This document shows, piece after piece, positions 56,464 through 64,000 of a stretch of 64,000 nucleotides of DNA (positions are counted from its first letter, which is position 1; each line of letters opens with the position of its first letter). Below the pieces are notes generated by a model, which saw only the letters and a list, made by a program, of their open reading frames with translations, searched no databases and was not told the DNA's origin. A program made the position numbers and the translations under genes. Source of the stretch: Aquisphaera giovannonii (GTDB lineage: Bacteria; Planctomycetota; Planctomycetia; Isosphaerales; Isosphaeraceae); assembly GCF_008087625.1 (NCBI RefSeq), contig NZ_CP042997.1:1178001-1242000 (forward strand), given 5' to 3'.

Positions 56464-57477
56464 ATGATCGTGGTCATGAAACCGGACGCGACGATGACGC
56501 AGATCGAGCACATGGCGGAGCACATCACCGGACTCGGCCTGACGCCCCAGGTGATCCACGGCAAGCACCAGACGGTGATCGCCGCGCTCGGCGAGGAGCG
56601 GCAGGGGCTGCTCGAGGCGCTCGAGCCGGGCGAGGGCGTCGAGAAGGTCCTGCCGATCATGGCCCCGTACAAGCGGGCCAGCTCCGAGCTGAAGAAGGAG
56701 CGGACCGTCGTCTCCACCCGGGACCTCGTGGTCGGCGGGGGGCGGATCGCGATGATCGCGGGCCCCTGCTCCGTCGAGAGCGAGGAGCAGATCGTCTCCA
56801 TCGCGAAGACGCTCCGGGCCCTGGGCGCCACCGGCCTGCGGGGCGGCGCCTTCAAGCCCAGGACCAGCCCGTACAGCTTCCAGGGCCACAAGGAGGACGG
56901 CCTGAAGATGCTGGCCGCCGCCCGCGCCGAGACCGGCCTGGCGATCGTCACCGAGGTCATGGCCCCCGAGCACGTGCCGATGGTCGCGGAGTACGCCGAC
57001 GTGCTCCAGATCGGCGCGCGGAACATGCAGAACTACCAGCTCCTCCAGGCGGTCGGCGACTCGGGCAAGCCGGCGCTGCTGAAGCGGGGCATGAGCGCGA
57101 CGGTCGAGGAGTTCCTCCTGGCCGCCGAGTACATCCTCGACCGCGGCAATCCCAACGTCATGCTCTGCGAGCGCGGGATCCGGACCTTCGAGGACCACAC
57201 CCGGTTCACCCTCCCGCTGGCCACCGTGCCCTACCTGAACGAGAAGAGCCACCTGCCGGTCGTCGTCGACCCGTCGCACGGCACGGGCAAGTCGAGGCTG
57301 GTCGCCCCGATGGCCCGCGCGGCCGTCGCCGCCGGCGCCGACGCCCTGATCCTCGAGGTCCACGACGACCCCGAGCACGCCATGAGCGACGGCGCCCAGT
57401 CGATCACCCCCGCGACCTTCAGCCAGCTCGTCGAGCAGTGCCGCCGCGTCGCCGCGGCCGTGGATCGGTCGGTCTGA
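56464..57477 (+). CDS. aroF: 3-deoxy-7-phosphoheptulonate (DAHP) synthase
   Basis: A 337-residue enzyme that condenses phosphoenolpyruvate with erythrose 4-phosphate, the first step of the shikimate pathway to Phe, Tyr and Trp. An N-terminal ferredoxin-like regulatory domain (residues 1-68, [20 protein letters not shown]) precedes the TIM barrel. This is the arrangement in which aromatic amino acids inhibit the enzyme allosterically in Thermotoga-type DAHP synthases. Barrel motifs are [51 protein letters not shown] and [17 protein letters not shown] precedes the ATG. The leader upstream may add attenuation by aromatic amino acids. Confidence 0.95.
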   Translation: MIVVMKPDATMTQIEHMAEHITGLGLTPQVIHGKHQTVIAALGEERQGLLEALEPGEGVEKVLPIMAPYKRASSELKKERTVVSTRDLVVGGGRIAMIAGPCSVESEEQIVSIAKTLRALGATGLRGGAFKPRTSPYSFQGHKEDGLKMLAAARAETGLAIVTEVMAPEHVPMVAEYADVLQIGARNMQNYQLLQAVGDSGKPALLKRGMSATVEEFLLAAEYILDRGNPNVMLCERGIRTFEDHTRFTLPLATVPYLNEKSHLPVVVDPSHGTGKSRLVAPMARAAVAAGADALILEVHDDPEHAMSDGAQSITPATFSQLVEQCRRVAAAVDRSV

Positions 57478-57608
57478 CCCGGAGGGATCGGATCGGCTCC
57501 TCCCCCGCACAAACGGGTCGCTGGCACGAGCTCCGACACTCGAATACGCCCTGTATTCGCTCCAGTTAGGAGCCTCGTCGCCCCATCCCGAGGCCGGCGG
57601 TCATACCT

Positions 57609-57780
57609 GTCCCCTCCCCCCACCGTGGGGGAGGGCTAGGGAGAGGGGGCAACCGCCTCCGACATGCGAAGAAGCCTCGGGATGGTCCGTGCGGGCCCGC
57701 TCCTGTTCACCGGCTCGCGAGACATCCGAGGGCCTTTCGGACCCCCTCTCCCTAGCCCTCCCCCACGGTGGGGGGAGGGG
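57609..57780. repeat. repeat family C, copy 2
   Basis: A 172-base element with ends CCCCTCCCCCCACCGTGGGG, GAGGGCTAGGGAGAGGGGGC and the mirrored CCCCCTCTCCCTAGCCCTCC, CCCACGGTGGGGGGAGGGG. It matches C1 at 34567-34732 in both ends and length. Confidence 0.75.
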
Positions 57781-57820
57781 ACCGGAATGGTCCCTCGCCT
57801 CGATCTGTGGGTGAAGCAAA

Positions 57821-57844
57821 GCCCGCCGTGGGGGGAGGGGACCA
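57821..57844. repeat. repeat family C, solitary half
   Basis: GCCCGCCGTGGGGGGAGGGG then ACC, the right end of family C, standing alone 41 bases beyond the complete copy. Confidence 0.6.
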
Positions 57845-58192
57845 GAGTGTCGCGTCCCCACTCGTGGGCGGTGACGAGCCTCGAGGGGGAGCCAGTTCGC
57901 GCTCCTACCCTCGGCGAGCCGGGGCAGGAGGAGAGCCTGGGCTCCACGGCGTTGGGCCGGCGCGACAGGCACGGCCGCAGGCCTCGATCGCGACCCTCGC
58001 CCCGCCCCCACCTCCGCGCCTCCCCGCCCGCGCCTCTCCGACGGGCGCGGCGCAACCCCCATGTCGCCCTCGGATTCACGCGGGTCAAAACGTTCGGCAT
58101 TTGATTTGCTTATGCGAGTGGCGAGGCACGCGAGGCCTCGACGCCGCGGCGGCTTGCCACGACCCGACACCCCCACCCGATCCGAGGACACC

Positions 58193-58660
58193 ATGACCCA
58201 GTCGAAGAAGCGGAAGAGCACGCTCGAGCGGGTGACCGAGCCCGTCGCCGAGGTCGCCGGCGCGATCGGCCACGCGATCGCGGAGGGGGCGGAGGCCGCC
58301 CGCGAGGCCGGGGCCAAGGCCGTCCGCGCCGTGACCGGCGGCTCGAAGCCCAAGGCGAAGGCGACGGCGACGGCGAAGAAGTCCGCGGGGCCCAAGGCCT
58401 CCTCGACGGCCGCGGGCTCGGGCGGGGCCGCGAAGGCGTCCCGGACGAAGGCGAGCCCCAAGGCGTCCGCCGGGCCCAAGGCCTCGCCGTCCGGCTCGGC
58501 GGCGAAGGCCGGCCCCAAGGCGGCGAAGGCCGGCCCCAAGGCGCCGAAGGCCAAGATGCCGGCCGTGAAGGCGAAGGCCGCGAAGGCCCCCGCCTCCAGG
58601 TCGTCGTCGACGGCCAAGGTGAAGGCCAAGGCGGCGCCCAAGAAGACGAGCAAGTCGTGA
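58193..58660 (+). CDS. histone H1-like Lys/Ala/Pro-rich protein
   Basis: A 155-residue basic protein. After a short helical head (RVTEPVAEVAGAIGHAIAEG) it is almost entirely AAKAGPKA-type and AKAKAAPKK-type repeats, like the C-terminal tail of histone H1 and bacterial HC1/AlgP-type proteins. It should bind DNA or another polyanion without sequence specificity. The start at 58193 has GAGGA upstream. Its stop overlaps the GTG of the next gene by four bases (GTGA), so it begins a tightly coupled three-gene operon with a holin-like protein and a DUF3618-like protein. Confidence 0.82.
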   Translation: MTQSKKRKSTLERVTEPVAEVAGAIGHAIAEGAEAAREAGAKAVRAVTGGSKPKAKATATAKKSAGPKASSTAAGSGGAAKASRTKASPKASAGPKASPSGSAAKAGPKAAKAGPKAPKAKMPAVKAKAAKAPASRSSSTAKVKAKAAPKKTSKS

Positions 58661-59127
58661 CCGAGGTCGGGCCCGAGGGCCGGGCCGAGGGCGAGGAGGC
58701 GACGCCCGTGGCCGAACGCGACCTGAAGACGGCGGCCGGCGAGGCCGCGGAGCTGGCCGGCCTGATCGCCAGGGACGCCGGACGCCTCCTCGATCAGCAC
58801 GGCCGCCTCATCCGGGGCGAGATCCGCCGCGGCGTCCGCTCGGCCGTGCCGGGCGTCGCCATGGTGGGCGCGGGGGCCGGCCTCGCCGCGGTCGGCGGCG
58901 GCCTCGGCGCGCTCATGGTCGTTCACGCGTTGAATCGATTCACGCGCATCCCGCTCTGGGGATGCTATGCTCTGGTTGGCGGCGCGGCGGCGACCGCCGG
59001 GGCCGGCCTGATGGCCGGGGGGGCGAGGCGGATCGGCGCCATCGACCTCGTGCCCAGGCGGACCCTCGGCGCCCTGAAGGAGGACGTCTCGTGGATCAAG
59101 AGCCGGTTGATCCAGCCTCCGAGCTGA
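58657..59127 (+). CDS. phage-holin/YqjE-like membrane protein
   Basis: A 156-residue protein with a GTG start overlapping the previous stop by four bases. An N-terminal amphipathic helix (TAAGEAAELAGLIARDAGRL, LIRGEIRRG) leads to two TM helices (VAMVGAGAGLAAVGGGLGAL and LWGCYALVGGAAATAGAGLM). This is the layout of the phage holin 3_6 / DUF1469 (YqjE) family, which is chromosomal in most bacteria and not a lysis protein. In other bacteria YqjE-type genes sit beside YqjD/ElaB-type or DUF3618 genes, as here. Confidence 0.8.
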   Translation: MTEVGPEGRAEGEEATPVAERDLKTAAGEAAELAGLIARDAGRLLDQHGRLIRGEIRRGVRSAVPGVAMVGAGAGLAAVGGGLGALMVVHALNRFTRIPLWGCYALVGGAAATAGAGLMAGGARRIGAIDLVPRRTLGALKEDVSWIKSRLIQPPS

Positions 59128-59942
59128 GCGCCGACCGGGGCGCGGCCCCCGATCGCGTGCCCGGTCCGGATCCCGATCCCGAGGACCTCCGCGCCTCGAT
59201 GATCGAGACCCGCGAGTCGCTCGCCCGCCACCTCCACGCGCTCCGGGACCTGTTGCTCCATCCGTTCGACGCCACCCGAAAGACCGAGGAATCCCCCATG
59301 GCCGCCGCCAAGAAGAGCCACGCGAAACCCGCCGCCGAGGCCAAGCCCAAGCCCGCCTCCAAGCCCGCCAAGAACGGCAAGGTCGAGGCGAAGGCCGGGA
59401 TCAAGGCCGGCACCAAGGCCGCCGCGAAGCCCGCCACGAAGGCCGTCACCCAGGCCAAGGCCGACGCCAAGTCGAAGCCCGCCCCCGCGCCCGCCGCCCT
59501 CAAGGGGAAGACGGCCGGCAAGGCCCACGAGAGGAACGGCAAGGCCGCCTCCAAGCCCAAGGCCCCGGCCCGCAAGCCGAAGGCCCCCGGCAAGGTCAAG
59601 ACGCTGATCGCGAAGACCGGCGAGGCCCTCGACCCGGTCGTCGCCGGGGCGCTCGTCGGCGCCATCACCGGCGCCGCCCGCGAGCTCTCGGCCGAGCCCA
59701 CCGCCATCCCGCCCGCCGCCGGCCAGCCCCAGGCCCTCGTCGGCTCCGCCGAGGGGCCGAGCACCGGCGAGGTCCTGGGCGACGCGGCATCCGGCGCCGC
59801 CATGGGTGCCCTCAGCGGCGTCGCCCGCGCCGTCGCCGGGGAGGCCTCCGAGGTCGCCGAGTCCTCGTCCGCCAAGACCAAGGTCAAGGCCCCCAAGGCG
59901 AAGGCCGCGGTGAAGCCGAAGGCCAAGTCGAAGTCGAAGTGA
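59091..59942 (+). CDS. DUF3618-like protein with histone H1-like tail
   Basis: A 283-residue protein. The GTG at 59091 is preferred because AAGGAGGA lies eight bases upstream, inside the previous gene, giving a 37-base overlap. The N-terminal 70 residues hold a DUF3618-like helix (EDLRASMIETRESLARHLHA LRDLL pattern, quoted in parts). From residue 70 (ATG 59298) comes a Lys/Ala/Pro-rich H1-like stretch. A Gly/Ala-rich hydrophobic segment (VVAGALVGAITGAARELSAE and GDAASGAAMGALSGVARAVA) follows, and the C-terminus is again KAKSKSK. It may link the membrane (through the holin-like partner) to DNA or polyphosphate. Starting only at 59298 would miss the DUF3618 part. Confidence 0.75.
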   Translation: MDQEPVDPASELSADRGAAPDRVPGPDPDPEDLRASMIETRESLARHLHALRDLLLHPFDATRKTEESPMAAAKKSHAKPAAEAKPKPASKPAKNGKVEAKAGIKAGTKAAAKPATKAVTQAKADAKSKPAPAPAALKGKTAGKAHERNGKAASKPKAPARKPKAPGKVKTLIAKTGEALDPVVAGALVGAITGAARELSAEPTAIPPAAGQPQALVGSAEGPSTGEVLGDAASGAAMGALSGVARAVAGEASEVAESSSAKTKVKAPKAKAAVKPKAKSKSK

Positions 59943-60034
59943 GCCGGCCGGGGCCCGAATCGACGGCCCCCGGCATCCCCGCGTCATACCCCCGAGAAGC
60001 GGCTCCCCACCCGCGAGTGCGGCCGCCAATCTTC

Positions 60035-60062
60035 GTCCCCTCTCCCGCCCGGCGGGAGAGGG
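60035..60062. repeat. short C-like palindromic repeat, second copy
   Basis: GTCCCCTCTCCCGCCCGGCG then GGAGAGGG, an almost perfect palindrome related to 7819-7852. It lies after the DUF3618-like gene and could serve as a transcript-end hairpin, though no T-run follows. Confidence 0.6.
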
Positions 60063-60186
60063 CGTCGTCTCTTCGACCCTGCGCCGGGCCATGGAACCCT
60101 CATCGGCCCCGGCGTGGTCTCGCTCGTGGGCTCGCCCACCCGCGAGGGGCCGGGCCGCGGCCGCGGGCCTCAACACCTCCGCCGCC

Positions 60187-60510
60187 TCACGCGCCGCCGC
60201 CCTGCGCCTCCCGGGCCGCGGCCCGCTCCTCGCGGCGGGCCGCCAGGACCTCGCCGATCCGCGCCACCCGGTCCTTGCCCCGATCGGCCGGATCCTGAAG
60301 CTCGCCGGCGATGTACTTCAGCCGCCGCGCCAGCTCGCCGTAGCGATGGCCCATCTCCCGGAGCTGGCCGATCACCCGCCGCGAATCCGGGTCGTTCCGT
60401 TCCCGGTCCAGCGAGTCGATCAGCTCCGCCGCGTCCCGGACCAGCACCGCGTCCACGCCCAGCCTTCGCGCACTTTCCAGGAGCATCCGCCCCGTATAGT
60501 TGCCGTCCAA
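60187..60510 (-). CDS. hypothetical helical protein
   Basis: A 107-residue cytoplasmic protein, not assigned to a family. It is charged and almost wholly helical (DAAELIDSLDRERNDPDSRR, GQLREMGHRYGELARRLKYI), ending in an Arg/Ala/Glu-rich helix. The TTG at 60510 has GGGGAGG seven bases upstream and is preferred; the ATG at 60486 would shorten it by eight residues. It lies between the H1-like operon and the divergent asparagine-synthetase-like gene. Confidence 0.65.
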   Translation of the reverse strand: MDGNYTGRMLLESARRLGVDAVLVRDAAELIDSLDRERNDPDSRRVIGQLREMGHRYGELARRLKYIAGELQDPADRGKDRVARIGEVLAARREERAAAREAQGGGA

Positions 60511-60542
60511 GGTGCCGCCTCCCCTTCAAGGGTAGTGTTCGT

Positions 60543-60716
60543 ATGTATCCTATTATGGGGACCGGCAGTCCGGTTGTCACCAGGAACCGGATGGATTTAC
60601 CGCGATCCATGGTCGCGAGGCATCGGGCGGGCAAATCCCCCGCTCGGATCGCATCGAGATTCCTTGCCCGCAGGGTGCCGGCGCCGCCACAATCCCGGGG
60701 GCGGGATGAGGGCTGA
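60543..60716 (+). CDS. small basic reading frame upstream of the asparagine-synthetase-like gene
   Basis: A 57-codon frame (begins MYPIMGTGSPVVTRNRMDLP, ends RGRDEG) stopping 24 bases before the ATG of the next gene. It is Arg-rich and lies in a less GC-biased stretch. It could be a leader or precursor peptide for the cluster, but it lacks Cys, and nothing else supports coding. Listed only because of position. Confidence 0.2.
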   Translation: MYPIMGTGSPVVTRNRMDLPRSMVARHRAGKSPARIASRFLARRVPAPPQSRGRDEG

Positions 60717-60740
60717 TCCTTCGGGCACGGGGACCACGCG

Positions 60741-62453
60741 ATGTTCGGCGTCTACCAGCCGGACCATGGCGAAGGAGGCGGCCACGACGGCTCGCGTCGT
60801 TGCGAGATCGCGGATGGGCCGCTCAGGCTGTTCGACCCCGTCCTCGGCCTCAAGCAGATCGTCGAGGATCCCGCGAGGCGGTGGACGGTCTACGCGTTCG
60901 GTCGACTCCTGGATGCCGGCCCGCGAGGGCTGCTGGGGCTGGGCGAGGCCCTCGACGCGGGAGAGGCGGACCCGCTGGCGACGCTCAACGGCTCGTTCGC
61001 CCTCGTCGTGCACCTTCGGGCGAAGGGGGAGGTGCTGCTCGTCACCGACCGGACCGGCAGCCGGCGGTTGTACTACGGCGAGCGCGACGGCCGCCTCTGG
61101 TTCAGCTCCCGATTGGCCCGGCTCCGCGGGTGCGGCTTCCGGCTTCGCCTGACCGACGGCCGGCTGATCCAGTACCTGACGTTCCGATGCGTCCTGGATG
61201 GGACGATCCTCGAAGGCGTGGACCGCCTGCCCGGCGCATCCGTCCTGCGATGGTCGACCGGGGGATCGTCGGTGCATCGCTACTGGGGGTGGGACTTCGA
61301 GGAGGACGAGCCACCCCCGGGCGAATCGTCCGCATCGTCGGACCGGATGGAGGAGCTCTCGAGCCTGTGGACCGGGGCGGTCTCGCGATGGATCCTCCCG
61401 GGCTCCGACCCCCTGCTCTCCCTCAGCGGCGGGCTCGACTCGCGGCTGATCCTGGTGGAGATGCTGCGCCACCTCGCCCCGGGGCAGTTCAGGACGATGA
61501 CGTATGGCACGCCGGGCAGCTTCGATTACGAGATCGCCCGGCTGATCGCCTCGCGACGCGGCCTGCGCCACCGGTCCTTCGACCTCTCGCGGGAGGGCGA
61601 CTACGACCGCCTCTTCTCCGAGGCCTGCCTGGAAACGGACGGGATGATCGACCTGGTCAACGCCGTGAACGACAGCCATCGGGCGTTGGGGGACGATCAA
61701 CGCGAGCTGGTCGTCGGCTATTTCGCGGATTCGATCACCGGCCGGGTCTGCTTGCCGGACGTCATGCTCGATCGCCGCCTCGAGGGACGGCCGGACCGGG
61801 GGTCGGCGACCCGATATCTCCTGGATCGGTTCAGCATGGGGCTGTGGCTCCAGGTCCCCTGGCTGGTCGAGCGGCCGCCGGACTGGTGCTTCGAGGAGAT
61901 GGTCCGCGTGCTGGGCGGCGAGGGGAGCGGAGGCCCGCGGCCCTCGCTCGCGTCGGCCCTCGCCCGATTCCACTGCGAGCGGCTCGCCCCGCGATTCGAT
62001 CTCCTCTGCCTGGGCAAGGGGGACGACACCATCGAGAGGATCTGCCCGTTCCTGGACATCCACTGGATCGACTTCTGGCGGCGGGTTCCGCCGTCCCTCC
62101 GGAACGAGGGCCGCCTCTACAAGGAATTCCTCGCGTGGCGTGCCCCGGAGTTGTACGCGCTGCCGCTGCGCGGCCTCAGGGGGCGCGGCCTCGTCGAGGG
62201 GCGACGGGTCTGGGACCTGGGTCTCCGGCCCAACCCCGAGATCGGCCTGGTCGATTACGAGGGATGGCTCAGGGGGGGCGGGCCGTTCGCGACCTTAATC
62301 CGGGATCTCCTCACGGCCGTCGGCGATCGCGGCATCCTGAGGAGGGAGGCCATCGACCGGTACTGGGACGAGCATCAGTCGGGATCCTGCGAGAACACGT
62401 TCATGCTCCTCCGCGCGGCCAGCCTCGAGATGATCCTCCGGACCTTCGGCTGA
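60741..62453 (+). CDS. asparagine synthetase-like amidotransferase lacking the glutaminase cysteine
   Basis: A 570-residue ATP-dependent amide-forming enzyme. Asparagine synthetase B starts MCG, with Cys2 as glutaminase nucleophile; this protein starts MFGVYQ, so Gln hydrolysis is not expected. The rest of the N-terminal domain is kept in part (LNGSFALVVHLRAKGEVLLV, DRTGSRRLYYG). The synthetase domain has the PP-loop LSLSGGLDSRLILVEML (SGGxDS), which activates a carboxylate by adenylation. Similar loss of Cys occurs in beta-lactam synthetase and lasso-peptide cyclases, where the enzyme joins an internal amine. It heads the putative cluster continuing with the phosphorylase and radical SAM genes. 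Confidence 0.88.
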   Translation: MFGVYQPDHGEGGGHDGSRRCEIADGPLRLFDPVLGLKQIVEDPARRWTVYAFGRLLDAGPRGLLGLGEALDAGEADPLATLNGSFALVVHLRAKGEVLLVTDRTGSRRLYYGERDGRLWFSSRLARLRGCGFRLRLTDGRLIQYLTFRCVLDGTILEGVDRLPGASVLRWSTGGSSVHRYWGWDFEEDEPPPGESSASSDRMEELSSLWTGAVSRWILPGSDPLLSLSGGLDSRLILVEMLRHLAPGQFRTMTYGTPGSFDYEIARLIASRRGLRHRSFDLSREGDYDRLFSEACLETDGMIDLVNAVNDSHRALGDDQRELVVGYFADSITGRVCLPDVMLDRRLEGRPDRGSATRYLLDRFSMGLWLQVPWLVERPPDWCFEEMVRVLGGEGSGGPRPSLASALARFHCERLAPRFDLLCLGKGDDTIERICPFLDIHWIDFWRRVPPSLRNEGRLYKEFLAWRAPELYALPLRGLRGRGLVEGRRVWDLGLRPNPEIGLVDYEGWLRGGGPFATLIRDLLTAVGDRGILRREAIDRYWDEHQSGSCENTFMLLRAASLEMILRTFG

Positions 62454-62688
62454 GCCGCGGGCCGGCGGCGCCCGGAGATCCCGAGGAACCGGCCGAATTT
62501 CCGTGATCGTCCGCCGGCGGCGGGGTTATACTCGCGGGCCGTACCGCTCGCCGCCGGCCTGCGTCCCCGCCGGCGGCCCTCCCGGGCGGACGGCCCGCCG
62601 TCGTCCGCGACGCGCGGCCCCTCGCCCGGAGCGGCTTCATCTCGCCGGCCTGGGGGCGTCGAACGGCTCTCGCGACGTGGGGTGACGA

Positions 62689-63528
62689 GTGGTCGAGAAG
62701 CCTCTCTCTGTCGGGGTCATCGGCGGCGGCGCTCTCGCGACCCAGTGGGGCCTGCCGTCGGAGCTGCTCGACGTCGAGACCCCGCACGGCGAGCCCTCGA
62801 GCCGGATCTCGAAGATCGCGATCGGCGAGCAGGTATCGGTGTTCGCGATCCTCAGGCACGGCGAGCAACACGCGCGAGGCGCGGAGATCAACCATCGCGC
62901 GAACGTGGAGGCGCTCCGCCGGCTCGGATGCGACCTGGTGATCTCGGTCTCGCTCGCGGGGGCGATCTCCGGCCGCTTCGACACGGGCATGACCGTGATC
63001 TACGACGACGTGCTCGACTTCCGCCGGAGCACGCAGTCGTTCTTCGGGCCGAGGGACGCGTGCCACGTCTCCATGTCGCCCATGGTCTGCCCGCCGCTGG
63101 CGGCGCAGTTGAGCCGGGTCGCCGCCGGGCTCGAGCTCCCCTACGGCGGCACGATGGTGGTCATGGAAGGGCCGCGGTTCTCCACCCGGGCGGAGAGCAA
63201 GATGTACGCGGCGGTGGGCGGTGAGCTCATCTGCCAGACGATCGCCCCGGAGTGCTTCCTGGTGCGCGAGCGTGGGATGTGCTGGGCCGGCGTCTGCCTG
63301 GTGACCGACCGCGACACCAGGGACCCCGCGCATCCCGTCTCGACCCCGCTGATCTTCGCGAACCTGGATCGATTCCGGGCCCGCAACGCCCGGAATCTGC
63401 TCGGGATCCTCTCCGGGCTGCGGCCCTACGACTGCCCGTGCCGGTCCGCCGAGCATGCGGTCCCGAAGGACCTGACGGAGGGCCTCGGGCCGCGTCGCCC
63501 CCCAAGCCGGGAAGGAGACGACTCATGA
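62689..63528 (+). CDS. MTA phosphorylase/purine nucleoside phosphorylase family protein
   Basis: A 279-residue member of the PNP/MTAP family. Conserved segments are TPHGEPSS, FAILRHGEQH (phosphate/substrate histidine), NHRANVEALRRLG, VVMEGPRFSTRAESKMY, and VTDRDTRD, equivalent to the MTAP TDxD base-binding motif. The family cleaves 5'-methylthioadenosine with phosphate and several members also accept 5'-deoxyadenosine, the by-product of radical SAM enzymes. A GTG start at 62689 is used. The C-terminal 25 residues are an Arg/Pro-rich extension. Its stop overlaps the start of the radical SAM gene by four bases (ATGA), so both are translated together. Confidence 0.88.
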   Translation: MVEKPLSVGVIGGGALATQWGLPSELLDVETPHGEPSSRISKIAIGEQVSVFAILRHGEQHARGAEINHRANVEALRRLGCDLVISVSLAGAISGRFDTGMTVIYDDVLDFRRSTQSFFGPRDACHVSMSPMVCPPLAAQLSRVAAGLELPYGGTMVVMEGPRFSTRAESKMYAAVGGELICQTIAPECFLVRERGMCWAGVCLVTDRDTRDPAHPVSTPLIFANLDRFRARNARNLLGILSGLRPYDCPCRSAEHAVPKDLTEGLGPRRPPSREGDDS

Positions 63529-64000
63529 TCGAGCACCCGCCCGACGACGGGACGGCCTACCCCCGGACGATGATCATCGAATCGTCATCCCGATGCAATT
63601 TCCTCTGCCCGCTGTGCCTGTGGACGCACAACCGCCATCACGGGTACCTGTCGGCCGAGACCTACGCCCGCTTCATCGAGCAGGCCGCCCCGTTCCTGCA
63701 ACGCGTCTGCTTCGCCGGCCGCGGCGAGCCGACCCTGAACCCCCGGCTCGCCGAGATCCTGGCGATCTCCGCACGGTCCGGGGTCGTCACGGACCTCGCG
63801 ACCAACGGATCGAGCCTGATCCGCGACGGCGACGCCCTCCTGGACACCGGCATCGACGCGGTGAACGTCTCGATCGAGGCGGACACGGCCGACGACTTCG
63901 TCCGCTACCGCATCCGCGGGGACTTCGATTCGGTCGTGGAGGGGATGCGACGCATCGCCCTCCGGAAGCGGCAGCGGGGCCTCGACCGGCCCCGCCTGCG
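63525..64000 (+). CDS. radical SAM enzyme, 3' end beyond the window
   Basis: The first 158 codons of a radical S-adenosylmethionine protein. The 4Fe-4S ligands are in CNFLCPLC (residues about 24-31), preceded by MIIESSSR, and the SAM-contact segment is FAGRGEPTLNP. ATNGS follows, as in SPASM/Twitch-type enzymes that modify peptides or sugars. The ATG overlaps the phosphorylase stop by four bases. Whether a SPASM domain is present cannot be seen because the window ends. It is part of the cluster with the asparagine-synthetase-like enzyme. Confidence 0.9.
   Translation, partial: MIEHPPDDGTAYPRTMIIESSSRCNFLCPLCLWTHNRHHGYLSAETYARFIEQAAPFLQRVCFAGRGEPTLNPRLAEILAISARSGVVTDLATNGSSLIRDGDALLDTGIDAVNVSIEADTADDFVRYRIRGDFDSVVEGMRRIALRKRQRGLDRPRL

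Larger units (their letters stand above)
57478..58192. other. intergenic region with C-family repeats
   Basis: A 715-base gap between two rightward genes. The C2 repeat and a half-copy occupy 57609-57844. The segment 58075-58115 (CAAAACGTTCGGCATTTGAT then TTGCTTATG) is AT-richer and is the likely promoter of the H1-like operon. Nothing else was recognised. Confidence 0.4.

Noticed and set aside
58657-59127. Prophage holin
   Set aside because: There are no other phage genes in the window, and the family is mostly chromosomal YqjE-type; the operon partners support that reading.
60741-62453. Lasso-peptide cyclase assignment for the synthetase-like gene
   Set aside because: The Cys loss fits, but no lasso precursor, PqqD-like recognition protein or B2 protease is present in the visible part.

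Overview
The window is very GC-rich chromosomal DNA whose gene content points to a planctomycete, most likely the Isosphaeraceae. The markers are a DUF1549/DUF1553 – DUF1501 – pre-peptidase domain operon, an ECF sigma factor with a long C-terminal extension, a serine/threonine kinase with a membrane-embedded N-terminus, many secreted enzymes, and long intergenic gaps filled with palindromic repeats. This assignment is inferred from gene families; no rRNA or tRNA gene was recognised. No prophage, transposase or CRISPR array was seen.

Layout. 0.1-5 kb: CPBP protease, HtrA-like protease, a TPR protein, an iron-dependent alcohol dehydrogenase and a small secreted protein. 5.4-11 kb: the three-gene planctomycete secreted-protein operon on the minus strand. 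11.4-13 kb: a large hypothetical protein carrying a repeat copy inside its coding sequence. 13.1-13.8 kb: nested inverted repeats and a fragment duplicated from the nearby SLC13/ArsB-type transporter gene. 13.8-18 kb: two MFS transporters and that SLC13/ArsB-type transporter. 18.3-23.2 kb: a secreted hypothetical protein, then an NtrB/NtrC-like two-component pair followed by two tandem small membrane proteins. 23.5-30.2 kb: a Gly/Tyr-rich secreted protein, a double-domain M16 peptidase, a B12-binding-type radical SAM protein and a dienelactone hydrolase. 30.4-32.2 kb: an ECF sigma factor fused to a membrane segment and a Skp/OmpH-like domain.

32.7-42.7 kb is an enzyme region: L-fucose isomerase and GH29 alpha-L-fucosidase (together releasing and isomerising L-fucose), a DUF4265-like protein, an SDR oxidoreductase, a shortened VOC protein, a metallophosphoesterase and a GH51 alpha-L-arabinofuranosidase. 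43-46.4 kb encodes a membrane-bound sigma-54 activator (PDZ, about ten TM segments, GAF, AAA+, Fis HTH). 47-55.8 kb holds an alpha/beta hydrolase, a sulfatase-fold protein without the formylglycine cysteine, a BASS transporter open in frame into a TPR protein, and a transmembrane kinase. 55.9-57.5 kb is DAHP synthase behind a long structured leader that looks like a ribosome-mediated attenuator: a leader peptide with two Trp codons, competing hairpins and a terminator. 58.2-59.9 kb is an overlapping operon of histone-H1-like tails, a holin/YqjE-type membrane protein and a DUF3618-like helix. The window ends inside a likely new biosynthetic cluster: an asparagine-synthetase-like enzyme lacking the glutaminase cysteine, an MTA/5'-deoxyadenosine phosphorylase, and a radical SAM enzyme that overlaps it by four bases.

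Six families of intergenic repeats (called A to F here) recur across the window. The strongest candidates for undescribed biology are the DAHP synthase attenuator, the cluster at the right end, the ECF-Skp fusion, the membrane sigma-54 activator and the H1-like/DUF3618 operon. All functions are inferred from motifs read by eye.
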